Below, piece after piece: positions 1-10,600 of a stretch of 64,000 bases of DNA (position 1 is the stretch's first letter; the number at the start of each line of letters is the position of its first letter). Both the position numbers and the translations under genes were made by a program. The notes under the pieces were generated by a model. The model ran no database searches. It saw only the letters and a list, made by a program, of their open reading frames with translations, and was not told where the DNA came from. The DNA is from Phascolomyces articulosus (lineage: Eukaryota; Mucoromycota; Mucoromycetes; Mucorales; Lichtheimiaceae): positions 1,612,001 through 1,676,000 of the forward strand of contig JAIXMP010000006.1 in assembly GCA_025677815.1 (NCBI GenBank). The letters are read 5' to 3'.

Positions 1-519
1 GTGGATTATGGAGAAAATGCGGAGAAACGTTTTTCTTGAACTTGATGTGGGGGAGAATTAAGAAAAATAGAAAAAATAATAATCCAATCTTTCCTTCGCT
101 TCCCTTATAGGTCTATTGACTTTAGGTAATTTTTTTGACACAACCTATACACACTTATACTGTTGTTTACTTAAGGGTCCTTCCCTTTTGTATTATGTCA
201 TTGACCCTACTCAGGGTTCTCTTTTCGTCCCTTTTCTTTCAACATAGTCCCTTATTCGTTCTTTATATAAAAAAAAAATTAAATAACGCAAACCTGGTTT
301 CATCTGTCTGGGAGGTAAAAAAAAAAAAAAAAATAACATGTTTATTATTGCTTATTGCTTTTGCTTGTTTGCAGATAATATATAAATACCCCGAAGCTTT
401 TTTTTTTCCCTTTTTCTTTTTTCTTATTTTCTTCACCTTTTTTTTTTTTTCTTTATTACTCCACATTTTTTCCTTAATAATAATAATCTTTACTATAAAA
501 TAATATACAAATCACACAT
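1..519 (+). promoter_or_regulatory. Upstream region of the UNC93-like gene
   Basis: No gene is seen here. The stretch is rich in A and T homopolymers, with long T tracts at about 398-455, and a TATAAATA-like box at about 381-388 roughly 135 bases before the start codon at 520. It probably holds the promoter and 5' untranslated region; that role is inferred from position only. Confidence 0.4.
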
Positions 520-2210
520 ATGACCAATCTTCGTACGATTCTTTTTCAAAGACTAGCATCACCTTTAGTCCAAGTCATTCTTTTGGGTTTTGTCTGTCTT
601 TGTTGTCCAGGCATGTTTAATGCCCTGAATGGTCTTGGTGCTGGTGGTATGATGGCATCTGACATTCAGTTGACCAATTCTGCCAATAGTGCTTTGTATG
701 CTTGTTTTGCTGTCGTCGGTTTCTTTGCTGGTACTGTCACCAATACATTAGGTGTCAAAACAACTTTGACAGTATGTATTACTTTCCCACATCCTCTCGA
801 TTTGGAGAGAAATCTATTAATTTTTGTAACAAAAAAAATAAAATAAAATAAAAAAAAAACTCACTCCATATCATCATATGATTTTATAGATCGGTTCCGT
901 CGGATATGCTGTTTATTCAGCTTCCTTATGGGTCTATGATAGAAAACAAGTATCTGGTTTTGTGATTGCTGCTGGTGCCATTTTGGGTTGTTGTGCTGGT
1001 GTCTTTTGGTCAGCCCAAGGAGCTATCATGATGTCTTATCCTGAAGAAAAAAATAAGGGCAAATATGTTGCCATTTTCTGGGCTCTTTTTAATATTGGTG
1101 GTATTCTTGGATCTGTCATTACTTTGGGTATTAATCTCCAAAGTGGTGGTTCAGGAGGTGTTTCTACCGGTACTTATACTGCCTTTGTCATTATCATGAT
1201 TGTTGGTATCTTTTCATCTTTATTACTTGCTCCTCCTTCTATGGTTGTGCGTAGTGATGGTTCACATGTCACTGTTCCCAAACATGCTCACTGGAAAGAA
1301 GAATTGAAAGGTGTTATTCATGTTTGGAAAGAATGGCGTATCATTTGTTTGGTAAGCTTTTTTTTTTTGATTTCTTGTTACATTTCTAAAAATATATAAT
1401 TTTCTCCATTACCACGTTCTTTCCATCCCCCTTTCTTTCCATGATTTGCTCCACATACATAATGCATTGCATTGCATCTGATGCTGAGTAATTAAAAATC
1501 AACTAATATAAAATATAATTAAATAGATTCCCGCATTTATTGCATCCAATTGGTTCTATGCCTATCAATTTCACGTTAACGCCGTCTATTTCGATGCTAC
1601 CACCCGTGCTTTGAATGGAACTATGTATTGGGGTATGCAAATCATTGGTTCCATGATTTTCGGTTTTATTCTTGATTATCAAGGCTTGACTCGACGTACC
1701 AGAGCGCTTATAGGTGCTGGTATTCTTTTTGTTGTCATGATGGCCATTTGGGCTGGTGGTTTTGTATTCCAACTTTCCTTTGAAAATGATTACGATGACC
1801 CAATCCATTGGGACGATTGGCGATTTGGTCGTCCTTTCCTTCTTTACATCATGTATGGTTTATCTGATGCTTTATATCAATCTTACATGTATTGGTTGAT
1901 GGGTGCCATGTCCAATGATCCTGCTTTGCTTGCTCGTTATGCTGGTTTTTACAAGGCCATGCAATCAGCTGGTGCTGCCATTTCCTTTGGTATTGATTCA
2001 GCAGGTGTTCGATTACGCTGGGCTTGTCTTATTTCTTGGGTCATTGTCTTTGTTTCTTTCCCTGGTATGTTCTTTGTCGCCAATCGTATTACTCCTACAA
2101 GTGCTCCAGCTGTTGAAGGCACTGATGATAAAGATACTTCGACATCAGAACATGATTTGTCCATGGTTGAAAAGCGCACTTTTAGATCTGATGAAAAATA
2201 CGAAGTTTAA
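520..2210 (+). CDS. UNC93-like major facilitator superfamily membrane protein, three exons
   Basis: Predicted exons are 520-771, 890-1351 and 1527-2210, joined by phase-0 introns with GTATGT and GTAAGC donors and TAG acceptors. The spliced protein is 465 residues. It is almost entirely hydrophobic helices separated by short loops, ending in a charged tail, with about eleven likely membrane segments, which fits the fungal UNC93-like branch of the MFS fold. Members are integral membrane proteins, often annotated as DUF895; the transported substrate is unknown. The start is the first ATG before the hydrophobic run (MTNLRTILFQRLASP). No frameshift or premature stop is seen, so this is one of the few apparently intact host genes in the window. 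The family call is from overall pattern, not from an alignment. Confidence 0.85.
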
Positions 2211-3899
2211 AAAACAAATATTATTATACTCCTCCTCCTACTTTTTTCCTTCCACTTCTTATTACTACCGCTTATATTATATGTATTCATAGTTTCTTAT
2301 CTACGCTCTCTATTTTTTTTATTTCTTGTATCTTATTTCTCTTTTTTGTACTTTTAAAATGATAGATGATTATCATGTTACCCTCTTATTAATTAGTAAT
2401 TAATAAATAAGCTCAAAAGAGTTCCCATTTTATTTTATTTTTTTATCAAAACAATTTTTTCTTTTACTATTGCAGGTAGGACCCTGATTATTTAATCGTG
2501 AGAAAAAAAATGAACCCTGATGGAATAAACCAAAAAAAAAAGAAGACCCTTTTGTTTCGGATTTAGACACATCCAGCAAAAAAAATAAGACGCTAAACAC
2601 GTTTAGAAGGTTTTCAGGGTGCTGAATAATAATAATAATAATAGTATGATGATGAAGATTATTTACGACATAAGGATGAAAAAAAAATTATGAAACATGT
2701 GTGCATGTACTGTTTTTTTTTACCGATACTCTCCCCCCCACTCTTCTTCTGCTGACGTTAGCAATACAAAGCAATTCAAAGAGCGTTTCAAGAACGATGA
2801 ATGAGATGTCTTTTTAGGTATGTGTGTGAGAGAAAATAAACGTCATTCAATTTTTCCTAAAGTTCCCTAATAAATAACAAAAAGAATGGGAAAAAAAGGG
2901 TTCACCAACAACATCCATTATTTTAATTCAGGGTTCTAACCAGAAAATATCACCACATGAAATCAAACTAGGTTTAGTACTAATACTACTATTATTTCTT
3001 GAGTCTAAAAAATAAATCTTCCATTCTTGCTCATGAGGATGCATTAAATGCATAGAAAAAACTTTGTTTCTCGATTTTCTTCTGATTTGGACTACACAAC
3101 AAACAAATTCCATGTGTAATAGTTCTCGGTCTTCCTCCCCGGAAAAAAATAATAATAATGGGGTGATGAAAGAAGACAAAGTGGCAAATAAAAATAAAAA
3201 AAATGAGGGGCTCCGCTTTTTTTTTCTTTGTTTGAACATTATATAATTCAGAAAAACACCTCATGTTCAAACGCCAATGAAAAAAAAGGTTACTTTTTTG
3301 TCTCCCAATTTCATATCCTCCCCCCCATCATCATCAAAGTGGGACCCTTTTTTTACTTGACTTAGCTTTGATGACAAATACATTTCAAAGGTTTTATGAA
3401 CCCTGGATTGTTAATTATAAATAAGGTAACTCTGTAATCATGAAATAATGATACCATTGTTATCAAAGGCATTAGTATAACTACTTATCTATAACAACTC
3501 CGTATTATTCTGGTTATCATTGAATTAAATTAGCTAGTAGTCTTATCAAACTATTTATTTTATTTTGTGTTTTGTATATCTATCTATCTATCTATGATAT
3601 TGAATTATATAAAAATTATTGAAAGATAACACTTTTTTTTAGTGGCTCAACAAATTTATAATAGTGATAGCCACAACATACAGAAAGAATGGATCGGGAT
3701 CTTCTATCCAACTAGTACACATTTTATCATGACCACATGAAAATGTTTCGGGAGATATTTCCGCTTCTTGATGTATTATAACTGACTTACTCGTCAAGGC
3801 ACCTATCCCTTATCTACTGAATGAAAACCATTTATTTTTATACATTTGAACCAAACCTTAAAATGATAAAGTTTATATTTACAATGCATACTTCCTTGA

Positions 3900-4173
3900 T
3901 CATCCTTTTACATTTTGTATTTCTTTTACATCAATTTGTGAAAGATTACCTAAGGTTGCTGCTGCAGTAACTGACTTTTTTATATCTGAAAAAAAATTTT
4001 CTCTTTGTTTTGAAATATCGGGTAATTTTTGACCGCGTTGTTCCGCTGCTATTAGTAGTAGGGTTGCTATATGGGCATACATTTACTATAAACAGGAATT
4101 TCATTGCTAAAAGAACCAATTGACCCAACAACTATGACGAACTTAATATATAGAGACGATGGAGTGACTTGTA
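3900..4173 (-). pseudogene. Possible degenerate exon, unrecognised
   Basis: On the minus strand one frame of 60 codons (4082 to 3900) reads like protein (for example KLPDISKQRENFFSDIKK). A second frame immediately upstream (about 4173 to 4071) also reads like protein (IVVGSIGSFSNEIPVYSK) and runs into TAG just after the first begins. Together they look like one coding piece broken by a frameshift, but no family is recognised. The plus strand at 4133-4249 also has a short coding-like frame starting MTNLIYRDDG, so strand is uncertain. This may be chance. Confidence 0.2.
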
Positions 4174-4802
4174 ATCATCTGTGTTCTATTTTTATAAAAG
4201 AAACGTACGATAAAGCTTTATCGAACACACCATGGAGTGGTTTTTTTTGAATCTTGAATCATGATGTGAACAGCTGCAAAACACTGATCAGTATATGTAT
4301 GATAGATAATTCTTAATTATTATTGGAAATGTTAACAATTGTCGCTTAGACATTCCTTGCTATTATTTTGCTATCATTTACTCTCCCATCGCCATCACCT
4401 TATCCTAAGAAAGATTTTATACTACTTGATAACCAACACCACGATCGCATGAAATACCACTTCTTTATTATTATACAATGACAGACTTATATATACTTTT
4501 TATTTGATGTGTAGTAATCGCCAGATTGCTCATAAAAAAATATACTGGACTTTGTATATTTTGCATAATATCATCATGGATCATATATTGATCATGTAGA
4601 AACTGACAATCGCAACGAGCTATAGAACTCACTATTTGGCTGCCATCTCACTGAATTATGTATGAAAGACATTTTTAAGCTATTTATTGTTATAAGTAAA
4701 TGGGTCGTTCAAAGTTATTTTGGTAGATTATAGCTGCCCAGTCAAAAATGAATGCGGCAGCAAAATATAGAATGCATTATCATTTGTTGGGTTGGTTATT
4801 CT

Positions 4803-4830
4803 GCAACAACAACAGCAGCAGCAACAGCAG
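4803..4830 (+). repeat. CAA/CAG trinucleotide run
   Basis: A mixed CAA/CAG repeat, encoding poly-Asn/Ser in one frame and poly-Gln or Thr/Ala in others. A frame starting at ATG 4749 reads through it, meets TAA near 4879, and continues open on the far side to about 5076. This could be a relic of a gene but no product is recognised. Confidence 0.5.
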
Positions 4831-5149
4831 AGAAGAAGAAACCAGCAAACAAAAAGTACGACGGGGTGCCATCGAGTAATTTTCTTGTTATTCGTGTTCG
4901 GGCTTTTGGACACATCGGAAGAATTATTACTGCGTACAATTACCTAAAAAGGTAGTTTGCCGAAGTGAGCTTTTTTTGCTACCGTATAAACAGCATGAGC
5001 CATTCAAAGGATATACTTCTTTGTGCGTTGGGAATTGCATTAACAAACAGCCGATAAGGTTAACAGTAATTTACTAATAATATAGAGTTTTAAATGAACT
5101 GTCATCTAGGTATTAATGTCTATTAATAAGATTTATAGGATTTTTCCTA

Positions 5150-5333
5150 ATGATTAGCGGGGGATACTTTTTTATTTTGGCGCTGGAGGGTCTTTCGATT
5201 AGCGGTGTGATTTTTGCGATTGGCAGGAAGAATTACGATGGCGGTGTAATTTCAGATGTTGGCAGAATTACAAAAGTCGTATGGCGGTTGAGAACTGTAA
5301 ATTTAGCCCCTTCCTTAAAATAAATTTATGATT
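5150..5333. other. GC-richer patch with imperfect short repeats beside the Tc1 element
   Basis: This patch holds several imperfect copies of a G-rich motif (GATTAGCGG, GATTGGCAGG, GATGGCGGTG, TATGGCGGTTG). That style resembles the subterminal repeats of DNA transposons, but no matching inverted end was found in the window, so it may be the end of an older, truncated element. The Tc1 element begins just after it. Confidence 0.25.
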
Positions 5334-5335
5334 TA

Positions 5336-5511
5336 TTTTTTTTTACTGGATTTTTAGACTGCATTTGTGCACTATGATTTTTTTTTTTTGCGTACTTGGA
5401 ATTTTTTTTTTGCGCCCCCTCATTATTTTTTTTGCGTCCCCCCAATAATTTTTTTGCGCACTGAATTTTTTTTTTTGCGCACTCTGATTTTATTTTTGCG
5501 CATTGATTATC
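5336..5511 (+). repeat. Left terminal inverted repeat of the Tc1/mariner element
   Basis: Starts with a T run followed by ACTGGATTTTTAGACTGCAT. The outer part pairs with 7309-7451. The left arm has one extra block near 5461-5497 that the right arm lacks, while the right arm has a duplicated GAGGGGGCGCAAAA unit. Confidence 0.85.
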
Positions 5512-5680
5512 ATTTCAAAAATGGATGATGTTCTTCGATATGCTTGATAGTTGTATTGTAGATTAAGTTTAATCAGTAATAACTTTGTGCCAAATGTATT
5601 TTCCAAACACTGAACAGATTGCATCAAATTATGCTAATGTTAATCTTAATAATATGAAAAAAGCAAAGCATTTTATTCAA

Positions 5681-7264
5681 TTATAAATTGCTTTCGCCAG
5701 CTTTACATCTATCAAAGAACTGAGTAGCATGGCGAATCCACCCTTGACAGTTTTCAGAAGTTACGGCTAAGCTTGATTCCGTTATTCTGATGCTTAAATT
5801 GTCATCTTTAGTCAAGCCATCACGCCGAACACCAGCCTTAACCTTTGACCAAAATTCCTCAATGGGGTTGAGAAATGGTGAGTATGGTGGAAGATAAACA
5901 CATTTATACCCACGATCCTCAATCATCTTTCTAATATCCGTGTTTGTATGGATTGGCGCATTATCCATTACTAGATAACAACCTAGTTTATAAAAATAAT
6001 GTGAGTTTATCACCTGTATTTTGATAATAAATTTACTTATGGATTACATTTAGTCAAAAATTTTACCCTTCATATTATCAGCATCAAGAGTATACATTAA
6101 TCCAGAAATAAACTCTATGTAATGCTCCGTTCTGCTTCCAACTCTTGCATTCACTTCAGGAACCTGTTCGCTTGAGCCACTATTTCTCTTTCTTTTCTTT
6201 GGACGAGGAACAGGCTGAGGCTTTCTCAAAGTCATATCGAGAATACCTCCATGGTATATAGCACCAAAGATGGTAATGGATATGCCTCTTTCTGTTGGCA
6301 CTACGGCCTTAGCAGGCATTCCTATCTTTGATCTGCCAAAATTACGTCGAAGATGCATGTTGAATCCCGCTTCATCGATAAACACACAATTCTTCATAAA
6401 GTCCATGTCGGTATCCCTTTCCCATTCCTCGATCACTTTCTTTCTGAGATTGATTACTCTTGATGTGACTCTTGCTGCAGGCAATTTTTCAAGTTTCTTG
6501 AATGTAACTGTACAATGTCTCACCAGATGGTTATGTACTGCTGCAAGACTAATCGAAATGTTGAATTTCTCACAGAGCTCATCTCTAGCTTGCCAAAGTG
6601 TTGCAGTTATATTTCCATCAAAGTAATCCGCGAGAAATTTGGTGTGTTCCGCAAAAAGTTTTTTAGGAGCTCCTCCGGACTGAGGCTTCTTCCCAGGAAG
6701 AACCTTGTCTTCATCAAGTCGATACTGGCGGCAATAATGCTGTGCAGTTCGTACTGCAAAACCAAGTTCCAACGCAGCCCTTCTGGCTGAATATCCACAC
6801 AAAAATACCAAATCTATCAAACTCTGTATTTTGTGTGGCGTATAGGAATTATAGGGTCCTCTAATCTTCGCGGTGCTCGTCGACTTTTTCTTCTCATTTC
6901 GGATATCCTTGACTCGATTTTCAACAGTAGCATTTGCATCGATTTCCATTGCCTTAGGTAACGATCGATGAATCTTGTAATAATTGAGATCCAATAATCT
7001 TCTTATGGGAGGCTCTGGGACAGGGACGCTAGTAGTAGAATTTTGTGGTCCTGTATAAGCTATCCATTCCATGTCGACAATTTCAACTAATCCAGGAGCT
7101 GATTCCTCGTTGGCTTCAGTCATGATCTCATCATCGTTAACATTAAAGCAGTAAAGGTATTCAGGGGGGACATCCCAATTATACTCATTTACTGGAACAT
7201 TAGCTCCACTTTTAACTTCAAAAGTAGTTAAGAATTCATCAGGTACATCGTTCATGGTGGACAT
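5681..7264 (-). CDS. Tc1/mariner-type DDE transposase, two exons
   Basis: Cut-and-paste transposase. Exons are 7264-6067 and 5982-5681 with a phase-1 intron (6066-5983, GTAAAA donor, CTAG acceptor). The join restores a GCYLVMDNAPIH stretch that is standard for this family. The product is about 499 residues. An N-terminal helix-turn-helix region lies near residues 142-180 (RRAALELGFAVRTAQHYC). The catalytic triad is visible: Asp in CVFIDEAGFN (about 297), Asp in VMDNAPIH (about 406) and Glu in LNPIEEFW (about 441), with about 34 residues between the last two. An upstream in-frame start would lie inside the inverted repeat and code for low-complexity Phe-rich sequence, so the ATG at 7264 (MSTMNDVPDEF) is preferred. 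Confidence 0.85.
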
Positions 7265-7301
7265 TGCAAATACTTTATTTGTAAAATAAGTTGATAATCG
7301 A

Positions 7302-7451
7302 TAATCAATGCGCAAAAAAATTATTGGGGGGACGCAAAAAAAATAATGAGGGGGCGCAAAAAAAAATGAGGGGGCGCAAAAAAAAAATTCCAAGTACGCA
7401 AAAAAAAAATCATAGTGCGCAAATGCAGTCTAAAAATCCAGTAAAAAAACA
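7302..7451 (-). repeat. Right terminal inverted repeat of the Tc1/mariner element
   Basis: Reverse complement of the left end, containing repeated GCGCAAAAAA-type units. It ends about 40 bases upstream of the chosen transposase start at 7264, so it probably also holds the promoter of the transposase. Confidence 0.85.
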
Positions 7452-7808
7452 TATTAAAATATGATAAATATGAAGAAAAAGAAATTGCTAATTATGAAAA
7501 AAAAAGTATTTGATCCATTGTATCTGATAAGAGAATTGGAATGATAAAAGAAAAAAAAATTGCAGTAGAAAAGCAATAATGGATAGAAAATAAAATGGAT
7601 GGGCCTGGAGGAGAGAGGCTAATAAGAGCGCCACATAGACAACTGGCTCCATTCACCAAATGAAAAAATAAAGATCTGGTTAACTATATTGCAAAGGCAT
7701 ATAACAGTGAGATAGATCATTGTAATAAAAAGATTTCCGGGAATTTGCTCGGAAAAAAACCAGAATTCAGGTGAAAGAACCAAAAAAAAATGGAATTTGG
7801 GTTTTTCT
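7452..7808. other. Short non-coding stretch between transposon and LINE remnant
   Basis: A-rich sequence with no supported gene. On the plus strand there are broken coding-like scraps (for example NYIAKAYNSEIDHC near 7680-7720), not recognised. Confidence 0.35.
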
Positions 7809-8530
7809 GGTTTAAAATTTACCAAAAATACTTGAATTTACTATACGACGGGCTGGGAAGTGAATGTCGATAATTCCACCTTGCTCTACTCCTATTAAAC
7901 GAAGAGCACGACGAATTTTGCCATAGGCAGTGCGTCGATGTGATGGTATGTATACAAGCATGTAGGAAGTTGGGCCTTTTGTGGGTTGAAGAAGCCGCTT
8001 TGCCCAATTGAGTTGTTTTTCCGAAGGTCTTCTTTTTTGGTGGGAGATGCTGACTTACCATTTTTGCATATGATTTGGTGTTTTTTTTCTTTCGTTAGTG
8101 GTACTGGTGTTGATGTTGTCTCTATTGTAATGTTACACATTGCTTGTGGTAGAGAATCTTTTTGTTTTTTTGTTTGAGTGCTGGTATTAGTTGCAGCAGG
8201 TTTGATAGAGCTAGCTTTATAACTGCTAACTCTTTCAACAGATCAGCCATTTTATTTTTTTACTTCAGTTAGGTCAATAATGAGCTCTCGGTTTTCTTGA
8301 ATCAGTTGGGGTAAAGTGGTGTCGATTATTTCACGGTGTTCTGCTAGTTGTTTCTCAAGGCCGATTGCTCTTTCTAGCAGAGCAGCTTGGAATTGATAAG
8401 GAGGAGGAGATGACACTTGAGATTTGAAGGGGGGGAACGAGGTGGTGATGCCCTTGAGTTATGTTTCTTTGCCACTGGGATCATTGTGGCGGAGGAGTAG
8501 TGGTACGACGTTGTTGCTGGTCTGTACTAC
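7809..8530 (-). pseudogene. Degenerate non-LTR (LINE) retrotransposon ORF1, gag-like
   Basis: Read on the minus strand across several frames, this stretch gives an ordered protein relic. First comes a coiled-coil region (LLERAIGLEKQLAEHREIID). A Ser/Thr/Lys-rich linker follows (TPVPLTKEKKHQIICKNGKS), and then a C-terminal block (AYGKIRRALRLIGVEQGGII) that resembles the RNA-binding part of fungal LINE ORF1 proteins, where a conserved Arg-rich helix precedes an Ile-Gly-Val turn. At least two frame changes and a stop (TAA near 8250) break it. No reverse transcriptase follows; the Tc1 element sits where the rest might have been. The family call is from pattern memory, so moderate confidence only. 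Confidence 0.45.
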
Positions 8531-8986
8531 TTTATCCGTACTGATTGTGGGTAGCTAGCTTTGTGGATATGTTACAAAATAGGTAATCGAAAAACAATCA
8601 AAAAATATAAAAGAGAATGATATTCGTCGCGCGTAATGCTCGGCTACGTCTCTTCTTTACATTTAAATACTTGTTTATCGACGCATTACACTGGCAGTAC
8701 TATCAACTTTAGTCACCAGAAACGCACTATTTATTTGACTCGATATACTTCAACCCAAATTATTAAAAAAGATCACATTATATTTTATTACTACGCACCG
8801 CACTTTGTGAAGCAGTAAGCTCAATCCAACCACTCTATACAAGTTCTTAATAAATCGCATCTTTGGTATACATTACAATCGTACGTATATGTTTTCTTTT
8901 GTTTTTTATTATATATTTTCAAGATTCTATTAATAACCAATTAACTAATCTTCCATCTCATTTATTATAACGCAGAAGGATATATA
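8531..8986 (+). promoter_or_regulatory. Upstream region of the first HET-domain gene
   Basis: No gene is supported. A 60-codon open frame at 8636-8818 has no recognisable product. The 80 bases before the start codon at 8987 are AT-rich with TATATATTTTC near 8910 and TATATA just before the ATG, and are probably promoter and leader. Confidence 0.35.
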
Positions 8987-10600
8987 ATGTATATTGAATA
9001 CAGGACTACACAATTCTATAAAGTCGCGGGTGAAGAAGGCTTCAAAAAATCTAATGTTATGCCCAATATAGTTCCCAATTGTTTGCTCAGACCAGACTTT
9101 ATGCCTACCAAACTTGTTCGTATTTTTGACATGAAAGTAGTTTATGGATCTCAAGTGAACGAAGGTTACTGCGCATTATCATATTCATGGAATCAATCTG
9201 GAGATATTTTACTTGATGAAGCCACTGGAAAATACAATCGAATTGATGAAGGCAAACACAAGATTATTGACCACCATGCAATAGATGATCTAGCAACAAG
9301 AAGATTGAATAATATCAAATTTTATAATAATGATTATTTTACAAAAGCAACCAAATACGTCAAATTTGAAGGCATCATTCAGCAAATATGTCAACAATTC
9401 AACATCAAATATATATGGTACGATCAAATGTGCATTAATCAAGAAAATAAAAAAGAAAAACAACATGAAATACGCAACATGCATCACATATACGAAAATG
9501 CTTATTGCACCGTGGTACTTGTACCAGAATTTAATGTGGATGTAGAATACTTAATTATGAATGCGCAGTATTTCAAACAATTATGGACTCTTCATGAGAC
9601 AGTAAACTCCAAGAAACTCCTTGTTGTTGGCAGTAGTTATCACAGCTGGGGAGATGAAATTGAACAAAGCAATACAGAAACAAGTGCCAACGAGATTCTA
9701 TGGCATGCACATCAAAGAACAGCCACTCGCCACCACGATCGTGTTTTTGCTCTCATCAATATATTTCCAGATTTGATTCAACATATCGACATTAATTATT
9801 ATCAGCCATTTGAAGAATTGATGCTTAGTTTTTATGGTCTTTTAGCTAAAAAAGATATCAGTATTTTATTTTTTAAAAAGACAAGTGATTATTATCGCTC
9901 AACAATCCAAGATTACGAATTTTTGCCTTCATGGGTTGGCATTTTTGGGGAACACTTCCAGGGCAATAGTGTAACAATATCGTCCTTCCAAAACTACAGC
10001 ATTATCGGAAAAACCATGTTTGTTACGTGTAATTCTTTTACAAATGATAAGTCCAACGAGGACGTCTCTTCACAAAACAAAAAATTGCCGGATTATCCTT
10101 TTGATGAAGATTTTTACGATGAAGGAAAGAAGAATTATTGTCTCTGTGTGTCCATTCAGATTACTGGAACAAACGTAACCCAAAAGATAAGAATATCACC
10201 TTTTCTGAATCACAATGATATTGCTGCAGAAAATTATTCTTTCTTTACTTTCTTCAAAACACTCCAGAAGTTGTCTTACTTTATGGAGATAAATGAAGAA
10301 AATTTGTCATGCTACTACGCCAATATTGATGACTATAATCATGAAGGTGATTATATAAATTTTGATTTCGATATCTTACTGGAAGACTTGGATGATCCTT
10401 TTGCCCAATATATTATGCTTTCCGAAATTTCCTTTAAAGTAGAAGAGCAAGGAGGTGATAGATTTTATTATCCAATAATAAAGAAAGACCGAAGAGAGGA
10501 GTACTATAAAGCTATAGGCGTTTGTGAAATAACAAACCCACAATATCTTTTCTCTGATTGTAACAGTTCATCCAACAAGAAAACATTTTTAATCCAATAA
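8987..10600 (+). CDS. HET-domain (heterokaryon incompatibility-type) protein, copy 1
   Basis: Intronless, 537 residues. The HET signature blocks are present in order: YCALSYSW (about 61-68), IWYDQMCINQ (about 143-152) with a following KEKQHEI...MHHIYENAYC segment, and LWTLHE (about 199-204), then an AHQR..TRHHDRVFAL block and a long family-specific C-terminal half. In ascomycetes HET proteins trigger cell death after non-self recognition. In this lineage the role is not established and function should not be assumed. It shares its whole length with copy 2 (19371-21002) and the broken copy 3 (22020-28002), including the N-terminal MYI.Y.T start, which supports the chosen ATG. No frameshift or stop is seen. 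Confidence 0.85.
   Translation: MYIEYRTTQFYKVAGEEGFKKSNVMPNIVPNCLLRPDFMPTKLVRIFDMKVVYGSQVNEGYCALSYSWNQSGDILLDEATGKYNRIDEGKHKIIDHHAIDDLATRRLNNIKFYNNDYFTKATKYVKFEGIIQQICQQFNIKYIWYDQMCINQENKKEKQHEIRNMHHIYENAYCTVVLVPEFNVDVEYLIMNAQYFKQLWTLHETVNSKKLLVVGSSYHSWGDEIEQSNTETSANEILWHAHQRTATRHHDRVFALINIFPDLIQHIDINYYQPFEELMLSFYGLLAKKDISILFFKKTSDYYRSTIQDYEFLPSWVGIFGEHFQGNSVTISSFQNYSIIGKTMFVTCNSFTNDKSNEDVSSQNKKLPDYPFDEDFYDEGKKNYCLCVSIQITGTNVTQKIRISPFLNHNDIAAENYSFFTFFKTLQKLSYFMEINEENLSCYYANIDDYNHEGDYINFDFDILLEDLDDPFAQYIMLSEISFKVEEQGGDRFYYPIIKKDRREEYYKAIGVCEITNPQYLFSDCNSSSNKKTFLIQ

Larger units (their letters stand above)
2211..5149. other. Long intergenic stretch without a confident gene
   Basis: About 2.9 kb of AT-rich sequence full of A/T homopolymers and short tandem repeats: (AAT)n near 2627-2643 and a TATC tetranucleotide run near 3580-3597. 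The open frames here are short and mostly low complexity. Two patches have more coding-like composition and are listed separately (3900-4173, minus; 4803-4830 repeat with flanks). Nothing else is supported. Confidence 0.5.
5336..7451 (-). mobile_element. Intact Tc1/mariner (IS630) family DNA transposon
   Basis: A 2116-bp element flanked by TA on both sides (5334-5335 and 7452-7453), the target of this superfamily. The ends are long inverted repeats, and the transposase between them is open on the minus strand with one intron. The outermost nine bases differ at one position between the two ends. Subterminal arrays of the motif GCGCAAAA (or its complement) occur in both ends and could be transposase-binding repeats. 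No disabling change is seen, so the copy may be recent. Confidence 0.88.

Noticed and set aside
135..503. Open frame of 122 codons upstream of the transporter
   Set aside because: Composed mostly of poly-Phe and poly-Lys from homopolymer tracts; no motif and no plausible fold.
7265..7393. N-terminal extension of the Tc1 transposase
   Set aside because: Lies partly in the terminal repeat and codes for Phe/Pro-rich low-complexity sequence; the later Met is better.
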